Position numbers and translations under genes: made by a program
IMG/VR virus record: IMGVR_UViG_3300025102_000099
Coordinates: 1 to 37,324 of that record
Source: a virus
Strand: one strand, 5' to 3'
DNA: 37,324 nt
In this document: piece after piece, positions 1-9,847 of the stretch
Layout of the letters: each line of letters opens with the position of its first letter
Numbering within the stretch: position 1 is the first letter of the stretch
The notes under the pieces: generated by a model
Databases searched by the model: none
The model's input: only the letters and a program-made list of their open reading frames with translations
Told to the model about the DNA's origin: nothing

Positions 1-847
1 TGGATTTATTGCACATTGTTTTAAACTAGCTGGTTCAACAACTACCAATGACGCTAGTGCTACAGGCGTTGGCACAATAGATTCGAGTTATCGTGCAAAC
101 CAAGATTCAGGTATATCAGTAGTTACTTGGACAGGCACAGGTGCAAATGGCACTATAGCTCATGGGTTAGGCAAAGCACCTGACTGTATAATAATGAAAG
201 ATATACAACAAGATGGTTACCATTGGGAAATGTATGCACATTCAGGTAATGCTGGTGGTAGTAATGAAAATAATGCATCATCAGATGAAGACCATCACAT
301 TAGATTTTTTGATAACTCTTTTGACGAACCTAATGATGACCATGAATATTTTAATGACACAAAACCTACTAGCACAGTATTTTCTATAGGTCCTAAGAAC
401 AATGTAAATCAAAGTGGCATATCACAAATGGCAATTTGTATTGCAAATACTAATGGCTCAGTAAGATGCGGTTCATATCAAGGTAATGGTAAAACACATG
501 GCTCGTATATCTTTACAGGTTTTAGACCAAGAGCAGTATGGACTTCAGGTATGTTAGCCGAAGACCCTCATTGGAAAACAGTTACAACTAGATTTACTAG
601 CAACACAAATGCAGCAGCATCAAGTGGTGGTGCTAATCATGGTAATCCAATAGAGCATAACTTAAAGTTTGGAGATGAATCATCATTAAATGAACAACAA
701 CAATGTAATCTTGATATCTTTAGTAATGGGTTTTCACCAGCTTCAACAGATGGTAAACACAATGGTGGCGGATATTATTATTACTACATAGCATGGGCGG
801 GTTCACCTATGGTTGGAACAAACAAAGTATTAGGAACTGCATTTTAG
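1..847 (+). CDS. Tail fibre protein, C-terminal part (5' end cut by window)
   Basis: The frame is open from base 2, so the gene starts before the window; base 1 is the last base of a codon. The visible 281 residues begin with an IAHCFK segment and then VTWTGTGANGTIAHGLG, a motif that recurs in large fibre-like tail proteins of marine phages with LamG and SPRY modules. The end (YYYIAWAGSPMVGT..) is also typical of that family. An internal ATG at 194 would be a poor start in mid-domain. The protein probably belongs to the same gene as the fragment starting at 36388, but the two frames do not join directly. The likely role is receptor contact at the tail tip (inferred). Confidence 0.75.
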   Translation, partial: GFIAHCFKLAGSTTTNDASATGVGTIDSSYRANQDSGISVVTWTGTGANGTIAHGLGKAPDCIIMKDIQQDGYHWEMYAHSGNAGGSNENNASSDEDHHIRFFDNSFDEPNDDHEYFNDTKPTSTVFSIGPKNNVNQSGISQMAICIANTNGSVRCGSYQGNGKTHGSYIFTGFRPRAVWTSGMLAEDPHWKTVTTRFTSNTNAAASSGGANHGNPIEHNLKFGDESSLNEQQQCNLDIFSNGFSPASTDGKHNGGGYYYYYIAWAGSPMVGTNKVLGTAF

Positions 848-858
848 GAGAAAATTAA

Positions 859-1599
859 ATGGGATTAGAAACAGGAACATATATATCAGACTTAAATAGC
901 TCAAACCCAGTAGCTGGAGACCCAGTTAACGAGGGTGATGACCATATAAGACTGGTAAAATCTACAGTCAAAGCAACCTTTCCCAGTATTACTGGAGCAG
1001 TATCAGCAACACATACAGAATTAAATTTACTAGATGGGGTTACAGCAAACACAACAGAATTAAATTATGTAGATGTTGCTTCTATTGGAACAGTAGAAGC
1101 ATCTAAAGCAGTAACAGTTGACGCAAGTAAAGATTCTACAGGCATGAGAAATTTAACAATTACTGGTGCGTTATCAGCAGGGTCAGGAACAATAGGTGGT
1201 AGTGCAATAGCTACAATAGCGAGTATATACCCTGTTGGTTCTATTTACATTAATGCTGCTGTTGCTACAAATCCTGCAACATTATTGGGTTTTGGAACTT
1301 GGACAGCATTTGGAGCAGGTCGTGTAATGGTTGGTTTAGATGCAACAGACAGCGATTTTGATACAGCACAAGAAACTGGTGGTGCTAAAACACATACATT
1401 AACTATTGCTGAAATGCCTTCTCATACACATACCTCTACATTGAGAGGTAACGGAGAAGACGAAAATCAAAACATTCCATCAGCATCTGATAACACAGAC
1501 CCATCATTAACAATGACAACAAATGCTACGGGTGGTGGCTCAGCACATAATAACGTACAACCATACGTAGTTGTATATATGTGGAGAAGAACTGCATAA
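859..1599 (+). CDS. Tail fibre / tail-collar domain protein
   Basis: This 246-residue protein starts 11 bases after the upstream stop with an AGGAG site. Residues about 50-80 carry the repeat-like segment THTELNLLDGVTANTTELN, common in marine phage fibres. The last 125 residues (YPVGSIYINA, GFGTWTAFGAGRVMVGLD, then TIAEMPSHTHT and NVQPYVVVYMWRR) match the phage tail-collar domain, in which a histidine-rich segment often forms a trimeric metal-binding knob. It is likely a short fibre or fibre tip. Its stop overlaps the next start as TAATG, so the two are translated together. Confidence 0.85.
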   Translation: MGLETGTYISDLNSSNPVAGDPVNEGDDHIRLVKSTVKATFPSITGAVSATHTELNLLDGVTANTTELNYVDVASIGTVEASKAVTVDASKDSTGMRNLTITGALSAGSGTIGGSAIATIASIYPVGSIYINAAVATNPATLLGFGTWTAFGAGRVMVGLDATDSDFDTAQETGGAKTHTLTIAEMPSHTHTSTLRGNGEDENQNIPSASDNTDPSLTMTTNATGGGSAHNNVQPYVVVYMWRRTA

Positions 1600-3140
1600 T
1601 GGCAATATTACAAGTATTAGGTTCTAAAGGAATGGTAAAGGACATAAATCCTACAGCATTACCTCCTGAATTTTTTTCACATACAGAAAATACTAGGTTT
1701 GAAGATGGTGCTGCAAAAAAAATACTTGGACATGATAGTGTATTTACTGCACCAGCAGTTGCACCATATTTTTTAATAAATCTTACTGGTACAAACAATT
1801 ATTGGTTTTACGCAGGGACAGCAAAAATATATAGAACAGACGGAAGCACTAATACAGACGTTACAAGAGCATCAGGTGGAGATTATTCTACTAATTTAAC
1901 AACAGTAGGCAATTGGGTAGGTTCTATTTTTAACGGATTACCATTGTTGTGTAACGGAGTAGATGACCCACAAATATATGACACAAGCACTACTAAATTT
2001 ATAGATTTAACTAATTGGCCGTCAAGTACTACTTGCAAATCTATTAGACCTTACGGAAATTATTTAATAGCATTAAACATGACGGAATCAGGCAACAACT
2101 TGCCTAATAAAGTAAGATGGTCAGATGCTTCAACTACAATACCTAGCACATGGGTAGCAGGAGCAACAAATGACGCTGGTACTAATACAATAGGCGATGA
2201 AGGAGATTTTATTGTAGACGGATTTCCTTTAAACAAATCATTTATAATATACAAAGAACAATCTACATGGTTAATGAATTATATAGGTGGAAACTTAGTA
2301 TTTAGTTTTCAAAAATTATTTAATGATACAGGTATTCTTTCTCGTAATTGTGCTTGTGAATACAACGGAAAACATTTTGTAGTAACAAACGGAGACTTAA
2401 TAGTACATAATGGAGTATCTAAACAATCTGTTGCTTCTAATGTTGTTAAAAGAACACTTTTTGCAGACTTAGATGGAACAAATTATGCTAATACATTTGT
2501 AGCTCATAATAAACAAAAAAACGAAATATGGGTATGTTACCCCTCTGTTGGTTCAACAAATTGCAATAAAGCATTGATTTTTAACTATAATATTAATTCA
2601 TTTAGCTTTAGAGATTTACCTAATATTTTGCATATTGCAACAGGAACAGTCAATCCGGGACAATCAGGTGTTCCTGTATGGTCTGGGCAGAGTGCAACTT
2701 GGGTATCTTACAATACTACAGAAAACTGGGGACAAAGAATTTATAATCCTACAGAAGTAAGTATTTTAATGGCAGGTACAGCAGATACAAAATTTTATAG
2801 AGGAGATAATGGGTTCGATTTTGCAGGTAACAACTTTACCATGTTGTTAGAAAGAAAAGGATTAACTCTTGATGGCAACACTAATACAGTAAAACAGGTA
2901 AGAAAAATTACTCCTAAGTTTGCTGGTACAGGTTCTGCTGAAATATTTATAGGTAGTTCAATGAGTCCTAACGGAACATATACTTACAAAACACAACAAT
3001 CTATAAATCCTAATACTCAAAATAAAGTAGATGCAAGAGCAACAGGCAAATATATTGCAATAAAATTTCAAAATACAACTTCTACAACTTTTGAATTAAA
3101 CGGATATGATATAGAATATGAGGTAATAGGAAACAGATAA
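1599..3140 (+). CDS. Nozzle-like tail protein (predicted beta-propeller)
   Basis: The ATG at 1599 (TAATG overlap with the upstream gene, GGAG site about 12 bases before) is preferred to the in-frame ATG at 1581, giving 513 residues. The sequence is rich in beta-strand repeats with aromatic and glycine residues (NYWFYAGTAKIYR, NGLPLLCNGVDDPQIYD, ENWGQRIYNPTE). This pattern suits the tail-nozzle or stabilisation proteins of short-tailed phages (P22 gp10-like, T7 gp12-like, SU10 nozzle). It lies between fibre genes and the ejection proteins, as expected for a tail tube component. The exact family is inferred from position and composition. Confidence 0.6.
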   Translation: MAILQVLGSKGMVKDINPTALPPEFFSHTENTRFEDGAAKKILGHDSVFTAPAVAPYFLINLTGTNNYWFYAGTAKIYRTDGSTNTDVTRASGGDYSTNLTTVGNWVGSIFNGLPLLCNGVDDPQIYDTSTTKFIDLTNWPSSTTCKSIRPYGNYLIALNMTESGNNLPNKVRWSDASTTIPSTWVAGATNDAGTNTIGDEGDFIVDGFPLNKSFIIYKEQSTWLMNYIGGNLVFSFQKLFNDTGILSRNCACEYNGKHFVVTNGDLIVHNGVSKQSVASNVVKRTLFADLDGTNYANTFVAHNKQKNEIWVCYPSVGSTNCNKALIFNYNINSFSFRDLPNILHIATGTVNPGQSGVPVWSGQSATWVSYNTTENWGQRIYNPTEVSILMAGTADTKFYRGDNGFDFAGNNFTMLLERKGLTLDGNTNTVKQVRKITPKFAGTGSAEIFIGSSMSPNGTYTYKTQQSINPNTQNKVDARATGKYIAIKFQNTTSTTFELNGYDIEYEVIGNR

Positions 3141-3397
3141 TGGCACAAGCACCTAAATATACACCAAATCCAGTACCTGATAACCCTGAAGATTTGCCTA
3201 AATATATATTTGAAGAATTTATAAAACTACAAGGAGCATTAGAAGAAAATCCTGCAACATTTATAGAAGTTAAGAATGTAGCTCCTAGCAGAATTAAACA
3301 AGGAGACATAGTATATGCAGACGGGTCTAATTTTAATCCGGGAAGTGGAGAAGGAATTTATTTTAGAAACGCAGCAGGAGCTTGGGTAAAACTATGA
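3140..3397 (+). CDS. Small virion-cluster protein of unknown function
   Basis: This 85-residue protein starts directly on the stop of the nozzle-like gene and overlaps the next start as ATGA. It is proline-rich at the N-terminus. The C-terminal half (IKQGDIVYADGSNFNPGSGEGIYFRNAAGAWVKL) looks like a small beta-rich domain seen in tail-associated proteins of marine phages. No catalytic motif is visible. Tight coupling to tail genes suggests a structural or assembly role. Confidence 0.6.
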   Translation: MAQAPKYTPNPVPDNPEDLPKYIFEEFIKLQGALEENPATFIEVKNVAPSRIKQGDIVYADGSNFNPGSGEGIYFRNAAGAWVKL

Positions 3398-3822
3398 TAT
3401 ATATAGCAGGAATTACATCTGACAAAATAGACTCCGTTTGGGATAGATGTGCAAAGTTTATAGAAATGGGTAATAGTCATAGCCAATACGAACTATCAGT
3501 AATGGATTATTATGAAAAATTAATTAATCAAGAAATGCAATTATGGATATTATACAACGATGAAAAAGAAATAGTATGTGCTTTGACTACTGAAATCGTA
3601 CAATATCCACAAAAAAAAGTATGCAGAATTATTAGTTTAGGTGGCAAAGATTTAGATAAATGGGTTGAAGAATGGCTAGATATTATAGAAAAATGGGCAG
3701 AAGAAAACGATTGCGATTCTATAGAAACCTATTGCAGGAAAGGATTTATTAAAAAACTAGAAAAATTTGGGTATTCAAACACCTATGTTGTTTTAGGTAA
3801 AGAACTCACAACAATACATTAG
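3394..3822 (+). CDS. GNAT-like phage protein
   Basis: The start is placed at the ATG overlapping the upstream stop (ATGA), giving 142 residues; an alternative GTG start lies 12 bases upstream. The layout LWILYNDEKEIVCALTTEI, a Cys-Arg-Ile strand, LGGKDLDKWVEEWLDIIEKWAEENDCDSIETYCRKGF and KFGYSNTYVVLGKEL resembles the acetyltransferase-like fold proteins found among tail and ejection genes of podoviruses. The usual acetyl-CoA loop is not clear, so activity is uncertain. It may instead be a structural relative. Confidence 0.6.
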   Translation: MIYIAGITSDKIDSVWDRCAKFIEMGNSHSQYELSVMDYYEKLINQEMQLWILYNDEKEIVCALTTEIVQYPQKKVCRIISLGGKDLDKWVEEWLDIIEKWAEENDCDSIETYCRKGFIKKLEKFGYSNTYVVLGKELTTIH

Positions 3823-3832
3823 AGGTAATATT

Positions 3833-4738
3833 ATGGGTAAATCAAGTGGTGGTGGTGGAACACAAGTACAGAAGATAGAGCCTTCTGACTTACAAGCACC
3901 TTATTTAGGAGACTTATACAGTCAATCCCAAAATTTATATAATCAGGGAGGTATAACGCCTTTTCCTGACAGGACTTTTGCACCTGTTTCAGATGATACT
4001 ATTAATGCAGAAGCAGCATTAAGACGTTTATCTGCTGGAGACCAACAAACAATGGTCAACAATATAGCAAATGCACAAAACTTTGCTTTAGCAGGGCCAC
4101 AAAATTTAGCTACAAATCCTTATTTAGCAGGAGCTACAGAAGCAGCTTTACGTCCAGTCTATGGACAAGCACAAGGTTTGTTACAACAAGCTAGACGTGG
4201 TGCTACAGGAGCAGGTCAACTTGACGGAAGTAGACAAGCTATTTTAGAACAAGGTGTAATTAGTGATTACTTAACAAAAGCAGGAGACATTTCCTCTAAG
4301 ATGTATTCTGACGCATATAAAGACGCAACATTAAATCAACAAAGAGCATTAGCGTATTCACCACAAACTCTACAGACTCTTACTACACCAGCATCAACAT
4401 TAGCTAGTTTAGGTCTTGCACAAGAACAAAGACAACAACAACAAATAGATGAAAATATGGCTAGATATATGGCACAACAACAACAACCTATTGACGCATT
4501 AAATCAATACAATGCTATTGTTGGGCAAAATACTGGCTTTAATACAACAACAGGAACTATGAACGCAGCAGACCCTACTATTGCATCAAGATTGCCCGGT
4601 GCAGCAGCAGCAGGTTATGGAGCATATGCACTAGGTAGCACAACAGCAGGTACAGCAGCTTTAGGTAAACTAGGATTAGCAGCAGGACCGGTAGGTTGGG
4701 CAGTAGCAGGTGCAGCAGCATTAGGATTATTTGATTAG
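3833..4738 (+). CDS. Internal virion / DNA-ejection protein candidate (301 aa)
   Basis: The first of four consecutive genes that fit the ejection cluster of podoviruses. It opens MGKSSGGGGTQVQ, has a central Gln-rich helical stretch (EQRQQQQIDENMARYMAQQQQ), and ends in an Ala/Gly-rich hydrophobic segment (AAAAGYGAYALGS to GWAVAGAAALGLFD) able to insert in a membrane. Such composition is typical of proteins stored in the head and injected with the DNA to form a channel. No enzyme motif is visible. Confidence 0.6.
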   Translation: MGKSSGGGGTQVQKIEPSDLQAPYLGDLYSQSQNLYNQGGITPFPDRTFAPVSDDTINAEAALRRLSAGDQQTMVNNIANAQNFALAGPQNLATNPYLAGATEAALRPVYGQAQGLLQQARRGATGAGQLDGSRQAILEQGVISDYLTKAGDISSKMYSDAYKDATLNQQRALAYSPQTLQTLTTPASTLASLGLAQEQRQQQQIDENMARYMAQQQQPIDALNQYNAIVGQNTGFNTTTGTMNAADPTIASRLPGAAAAGYGAYALGSTTAGTAALGKLGLAAGPVGWAVAGAAALGLFD

Positions 4739-4748
4739 GAGATAAATT

Positions 4749-6434
4749 ATGGCATTACCAGTAGTACCAATAGCATACGGAGTAATTAGAGGATTATTAG
4801 CTAGATATGGCTCTAAACAAGGTGTTAAAACACTTATGAGAGAACTGGGTGTTAATCAAAGAACAGCTAGTAATATAATGCAAACTTACAGAAAAGTAGG
4901 CAAAAAAGGAGATATAACTCAGAAATTAGGTGGAAAAGATGTTGTTAGCAACAGAAATGTTATAAATGTTCAATTAGGCGACTCAGCACAAGCTACTCTT
5001 TTAAAAAATAATCCTTTATTAAAAAGAGGAGGAGCAGGGCAAAAAGCAAATTTACTAGGTAGAAATACATTAAACCCTACTGCTGGTAGTAAAATGTACC
5101 CACAAGGCACAGGACAAGGTTTATTAAGTACAGTAAATCAAGGAATACGTACAGGAGCAAACGCAACAGGTCGTGGATTATTGGCTACTGGACGTTTTGC
5201 AGGAAGTCCGACTGGTATAGGATTAGGTCTTTTAGGAACAGGTGCATACGCAGCTATACCTGATGAAAACGCAGGATTAAACCAACCCGGCAGAGACGCA
5301 TATTATGACGGGCAAGGAAATTTAGTTATAAGAGACGGAGCAAATACTGGTAATTCTTATCAAGATAAAGTAAATTCAGGAGAAATTGTACCAAAAATAA
5401 CAAAACAATCTTACGAAGAATTTAAAAAACAAAAAGATATTTTTAATAACACGGGTAGCGTTACAGATAAAATGTTTTCAAGATTTACTGGTTCTGAAGC
5501 AGACCCTTCAAATAAACCTCAATTTGCAGAAGAAGCTGAATTATACAGATTAGAAATGGGTTTAGGTGGACCTAGACAAGATTCTATATATTCTGATGAA
5601 TACAATAAAAAAATTGCAGAAATGCAAAAAACTCAAAAAGGTAAATTTAATATAGCTTATAATGCTTTACCTGATACTGATGCAATTTCAGCAACAACAG
5701 CAAAAGCAGAACTAGGAAAATTAGATGATGCTATATCAAACATAACTACTGGTGCTGCAATGCTTGAAGGCAGTCAACCTCCTCAAAATATATATGGTGA
5801 TAGGATAGAAAGAGGAAGATATGATGAAAATGGAGATTTCCAACCTGACGAAATAGGAAAAGGAGAAGATAGAGGTATTATTGCTAGGACTTTTGGATTT
5901 GGAGACGAACCAATATACAGAGAAAAAATGTATGACCCTGAAACACAAAAATATATTTCTGACGACAATGGAAGAATACTTACAGAAGCTGATTTAGTAA
6001 GGGGTTCTAGGGAAGTTACTAATTTTCAAAGCACATCTTCAAACTCTCTTAATATAGCAGACGACCCTAGAAGCAATCCTAATAATATTGCTTTTAACGC
6101 AACAGGAGAAGGAATAGGCCCTGTTGTTGCTCCTACAGAAACTGTAGGCACAGGCACAAGCAGAACTATTTATACTAACCCTGATGGAACACAAGCTGTT
6201 GGAGGAATGAAATCAAACACAGTAAATGCTCCTGCTACTGGAGATTTAGCACAGATAATGGGTTTAGCTAACTTTTTGTCAAACCAAAACAAAAATCAAT
6301 ATATGGGAAATACAGGAAATTTTAATATGGGTATTTTTAATAATCAAACCCCAATGCAACAATACTATGGACAAAGACCTCTTGGGTTTTTAGACCCTGA
6401 GTTTTATAGACGTATTGGTGGAATGTTTCAATAG
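4749..6434 (+). CDS. Internal virion / DNA-ejection protein candidate (561 aa)
   Basis: It starts 10 bases after the upstream gene with a GGAG site. The N-terminal 60 residues contain a helix-turn-helix-like stretch (MRELGVNQRTASNIMQTYRKVG); then a Gly-rich hydrophobic part around residues 120-180 (GRFAGSPTGIGLGLLGTGAYAAIP) and a long polar region follow. The C-terminus is Asn/Gln-rich (NKNQYMGNTGNFNMGIFNNQ). Context suggests an ejection protein. The HTH-like stretch may be chance. Confidence 0.5.
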   Translation: MALPVVPIAYGVIRGLLARYGSKQGVKTLMRELGVNQRTASNIMQTYRKVGKKGDITQKLGGKDVVSNRNVINVQLGDSAQATLLKNNPLLKRGGAGQKANLLGRNTLNPTAGSKMYPQGTGQGLLSTVNQGIRTGANATGRGLLATGRFAGSPTGIGLGLLGTGAYAAIPDENAGLNQPGRDAYYDGQGNLVIRDGANTGNSYQDKVNSGEIVPKITKQSYEEFKKQKDIFNNTGSVTDKMFSRFTGSEADPSNKPQFAEEAELYRLEMGLGGPRQDSIYSDEYNKKIAEMQKTQKGKFNIAYNALPDTDAISATTAKAELGKLDDAISNITTGAAMLEGSQPPQNIYGDRIERGRYDENGDFQPDEIGKGEDRGIIARTFGFGDEPIYREKMYDPETQKYISDDNGRILTEADLVRGSREVTNFQSTSSNSLNIADDPRSNPNNIAFNATGEGIGPVVAPTETVGTGTSRTIYTNPDGTQAVGGMKSNTVNAPATGDLAQIMGLANFLSNQNKNQYMGNTGNFNMGIFNNQTPMQQYYGQRPLGFLDPEFYRRIGGMFQ

Positions 6435-6443
6435 GAGAAAAAT

Positions 6444-7403
6444 ATGAGCTTATTTGATGATATACAGGTAGTCGGTAGTCAATTAACATCGTTTTTTGAT
6501 GAAGATAAAAACAGAGTACAAGGTAGCCCTGAACCTAAAATGCCTAGTAGCATAAACCCACAAGACGTAGCTACGTTTTTTAACCCTAATTTAGCCCTTA
6601 TAGAAGGTGCTATTACAGGTAATGTTACTAAAGCAGACTTAGAAAAATATAAAGAAGCAAAAGGAATAAACGATATGTTTGCTCTTGCAGCTAGAACTGC
6701 ACCAAGCATAGGGCGAAATTCACAAGGTTTTCAAACTGCTAATCAAACATTAGCACAAGGGTTTGATGCACAAGACAAACAAGGAGAAGAATTGCTGAAT
6801 ACTTTAAATGAAACGAGGACAGCTATAAATGTTACTCCCCCTCCTATATCTTCACAAAGAGAGTATTCTATAGAATCACAAACACAAGATGCTTTAATAC
6901 CCGAAGCTTTTGGAGTTTTCGATGGTCTCCAAATGGGAGCTGCAAGATTCGGCTCTGCATTAGGTATTAGTAATCTAGAATCTAACAGAGCATTAGCAGC
7001 TAGAGAAGAATTAAATAGGTCAATATTATCTACCGGAGCAAGTCTTTATTCAGGTAGACCTTCAAAATTCTTATTAGAACAAATACAAAAAACAATGCCA
7101 ATAGGCACACTAGAAGGCGATGATTTAGCATATGCTAAATATTCTAGGTTAAAAAATATTTTTAAAGACCAAATTAAGCAAATAGAAGGTTTGTATAACA
7201 ACACAGAAAGCAAAAGCAAGAGAACAGAATATGAAAATAAACTTGGCGATTTAAATCATATGGTAGACCGGTTAACTGTGGTTCAAGGTGCTTTTGAAAA
7301 AAGTGGCTATGGAAACAAAGAGTTTTATGAAACAGAAGGTATGTTTGCTGGTGAATTTACAGAACAAGATTTAAATGATTTAAGTAACTATTTTGAGCAA
7401 TAA
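6444..7403 (+). CDS. Internal virion / DNA-ejection protein candidate (319 aa)
   Basis: A mostly helical protein with no recognised domain. It sits nine bases after the previous gene with an AGGAG site and is followed three bases later by the 813-residue protein. A charged coiled segment lies near residues 230-290 (KDQIKQIEGLYNNTESKSKRTEYENKLGDLNHMVDRL). Assigned to the ejection cluster by position only. Confidence 0.45.
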   Translation: MSLFDDIQVVGSQLTSFFDEDKNRVQGSPEPKMPSSINPQDVATFFNPNLALIEGAITGNVTKADLEKYKEAKGINDMFALAARTAPSIGRNSQGFQTANQTLAQGFDAQDKQGEELLNTLNETRTAINVTPPPISSQREYSIESQTQDALIPEAFGVFDGLQMGAARFGSALGISNLESNRALAAREELNRSILSTGASLYSGRPSKFLLEQIQKTMPIGTLEGDDLAYAKYSRLKNIFKDQIKQIEGLYNNTESKSKRTEYENKLGDLNHMVDRLTVVQGAFEKSGYGNKEFYETEGMFAGEFTEQDLNDLSNYFEQ

Positions 7404-7405
7404 TT

Positions 7406-9847
7406 ATGGATTTATTAGAAAGAAAAAAATTAGAAGATTCTATACAAGAAGAATTCAATAATTACAAAAGAGCAGGTTCTACTTTATTACAAGCAAACAG
7501 AATAGATGCTAAAAAATATTATGCTAATGTTAGAAACAAAGGCATACAACTAGGTCTTTTGACAGAAAATGACTATCCAACTGATTTGCCATCTTGGGCA
7601 GAACCTGTTATGCGTGTTACAGGTGCTACATTAGGTGCTGTTGCAGGTGGTGCAGTAGGTATAGCAGGTAAACAAAGACCTTTAAGGTCTGCATCAGTTG
7701 GTGCTGGTTTAGGTGGAGCAGCAGCTACAGCAGCTTATAGAGAACTAGCAGAATTATTAAATCCTGATTTACCTCTAGCTCCTATTGGTAAAAAAATGTC
7801 TGACGCTGGTATTGCAGGAGCAATAGATTTTGGTGGAACAATGGTTGTTGGTGGTCTTTTCAATGGAGTTGGAGCATTATTAGGCAAAGGAAAACAAATA
7901 TCTCAAAGAGGTGTTCAAAATTTAGGAAACAAATCTAATGAAGCTTTAAAAGATATAGCAAAAAATAAAATACAACCTAAAGTAGGTTTTTTACAAAAGA
8001 TGTTTACTAGCCAAGAAAAAAGACTCGATGGTTTAGTTGACCAAACAATGAAAGAAATGAGAGAACAGGGGCTTACTCCCTATATGGCGGCTATGACACC
8101 ACCTATTATAAAAAGTTATTTTGAAGCTGCTGGTGTAATGCCTATATTTGGTAGACCCGTTCATAAATTAGCACAAAACCAACAAAAAGAATTAGTTACA
8201 AGACTTGTAGAAGGTGTAAAAAGAGATGTTAGAAATGGTGGCGATATAGCACCTTTGTTACAAAAAGATTCTTTCTTTCTACAAGGTGGTAAAATAGTGC
8301 GTGGCAAATCTTATGATTTAAAAGGGAATGTTGTAAATAACGCACAAAAAGAAAATATAAATGCTCTCAATGGTGCAACATTTATGAAAATGGTAGAAAA
8401 AAATATAGATGATTTATCTAAACAAAAAAAAGATTTATACAAAATATATGATGATAGCGTAATAAATGTATCTCCTGTTGCTCTGCAAGGTACACAACTA
8501 TCAAAACAACTAGGAATTGGCACAAAAAATAAAAATGGTATTTTTTCATCAAATTTTAGTAGGTCTATTGCAGATGGCACACAAGAAGGAGCAAATGCTT
8601 TGCGTGATGCAGCAAGGTTATATATGACACCGGGCAGAGGAGAGTATATTTTGCAAGGCGTTGGGCAACATATAGCAAAAGGTAAAATTAATGGTAAAGG
8701 ATTAAATCAATTATATTCTAACGTAAGAGATTCTTTATCACTAATAAATAACAACGCAAGAAAATCAGGGGTAGCAGAAAAAGCTTCTGACCAAGTAGCT
8801 TTACCTAGATTATCTGTATTAAAAAAAACAATAGAAGAAGCAATAGAAAATTCCGGTGCAAAAGGTGCAGATGCAGCAAAAAAACTTTTAGCTGCAAAAA
8901 ACGCTGGACAACTATTTAGAACTGCTGTTAAACAAAACGCTGACGCTTTAAATGTTATGGGTTCTCAAAACGCATTAAAAATTTTATCAAAAGAAATGCC
9001 TGAATATAGTATTCAGGGTGTTCGAATGGGTACTGTAGACAAAGGTAGAGCAACTGTAACAGATGTTATTAATAAATATTACAATAAACCCGATTTAGAA
9101 TCCCAAAAATATTTAAAAAGTTTATTAGACGGCAAGGAAGGTTCTAAGTTTGGCGAATATAAAGCATTAGTTTCACAAGAAATAGATGATTTATTCTATC
9201 AAAATGTATTTAAATCTGTAAATAAAGGTGGGAACTGGAAAGGAACTGTAAATGATTACAATAAAGCTTTTGGTTTACATGGTGAAGGAAGTGGATTAAT
9301 GAAAGCTAAAATAAGAACAGCTTTTCCAGAAAAAGAAGCTAATAATATAATTAATAATTTAGGACAAATATCAAAAATATTAGATAATCATATGGTTACA
9401 CAACCTAATTTTAGCAAATATCTTGTTAGAAACGCAGCTATTTCAGGAACTTTAGGATTTGGAGTAGTTGGCATAGGTGGTGCTGCTTTAGGTGGATTAT
9501 TGGGAACAGCAGTAAGCATGGGAGCTGTTTATGGAATAGTAAGTTTTCTTGCAAAACCATATGCAAAAGGTCTTATTAATACAGCTATTAACCAAGCTGG
9601 AACAAGAGCAGGGACTGCTGCTGGAGAAAGAATTACAGCAGAAATTTCCCAACTTAGCAAACCTGCTGCCAAATTTAATGCAAAAAAAGAACAAATAATG
9701 TCTAAATTAAATCCTGAATTATATAACAAATTTAAATTAAGTTTAGAAGGTTCTAGACAAACAAGTATTGAAAGTTTAGCACAAACTGCTGATTTTATTG
9801 AAAGACCTGATGAAGATATATTAAATCCAGTAGGAGGTATAAGATGA
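7406..9847 (+). CDS. Large internal virion / DNA-ejection protein candidate (813 aa)
   Basis: The largest gene in the window. Residues about 70-120 (VTGATLGAVAGGAVGIAG.. to GAGLGGAAATAAYREL) and about 675-720 (AISGTLGFGVVGIGGAALGGLLGTAVSMG) are Gly/Ala-rich hydrophobic stretches flanking a long helical body, as in ejection proteins that build a trans-envelope channel. I looked for a lytic transglycosylase Glu motif, common in this class, and did not find one. Its end overlaps the next start by four bases (ATGA). Confidence 0.6.
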   Translation: MDLLERKKLEDSIQEEFNNYKRAGSTLLQANRIDAKKYYANVRNKGIQLGLLTENDYPTDLPSWAEPVMRVTGATLGAVAGGAVGIAGKQRPLRSASVGAGLGGAAATAAYRELAELLNPDLPLAPIGKKMSDAGIAGAIDFGGTMVVGGLFNGVGALLGKGKQISQRGVQNLGNKSNEALKDIAKNKIQPKVGFLQKMFTSQEKRLDGLVDQTMKEMREQGLTPYMAAMTPPIIKSYFEAAGVMPIFGRPVHKLAQNQQKELVTRLVEGVKRDVRNGGDIAPLLQKDSFFLQGGKIVRGKSYDLKGNVVNNAQKENINALNGATFMKMVEKNIDDLSKQKKDLYKIYDDSVINVSPVALQGTQLSKQLGIGTKNKNGIFSSNFSRSIADGTQEGANALRDAARLYMTPGRGEYILQGVGQHIAKGKINGKGLNQLYSNVRDSLSLINNNARKSGVAEKASDQVALPRLSVLKKTIEEAIENSGAKGADAAKKLLAAKNAGQLFRTAVKQNADALNVMGSQNALKILSKEMPEYSIQGVRMGTVDKGRATVTDVINKYYNKPDLESQKYLKSLLDGKEGSKFGEYKALVSQEIDDLFYQNVFKSVNKGGNWKGTVNDYNKAFGLHGEGSGLMKAKIRTAFPEKEANNIINNLGQISKILDNHMVTQPNFSKYLVRNAAISGTLGFGVVGIGGAALGGLLGTAVSMGAVYGIVSFLAKPYAKGLINTAINQAGTRAGTAAGERITAEISQLSKPAAKFNAKKEQIMSKLNPELYNKFKLSLEGSRQTSIESLAQTADFIERPDEDILNPVGGIR

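Noticed and set aside
6479-6709. Minus-strand 76-residue ORF
   Set aside because: Shadow of the ejection-cluster gene at 6444; no independent evidence.
9497-9729. Two minus-strand ORFs rich in Cys, Ser and Phe
   Set aside because: They are reverse shadows of the Ala/Gly-rich end of the large ejection protein; no start site or neighbours in that direction.
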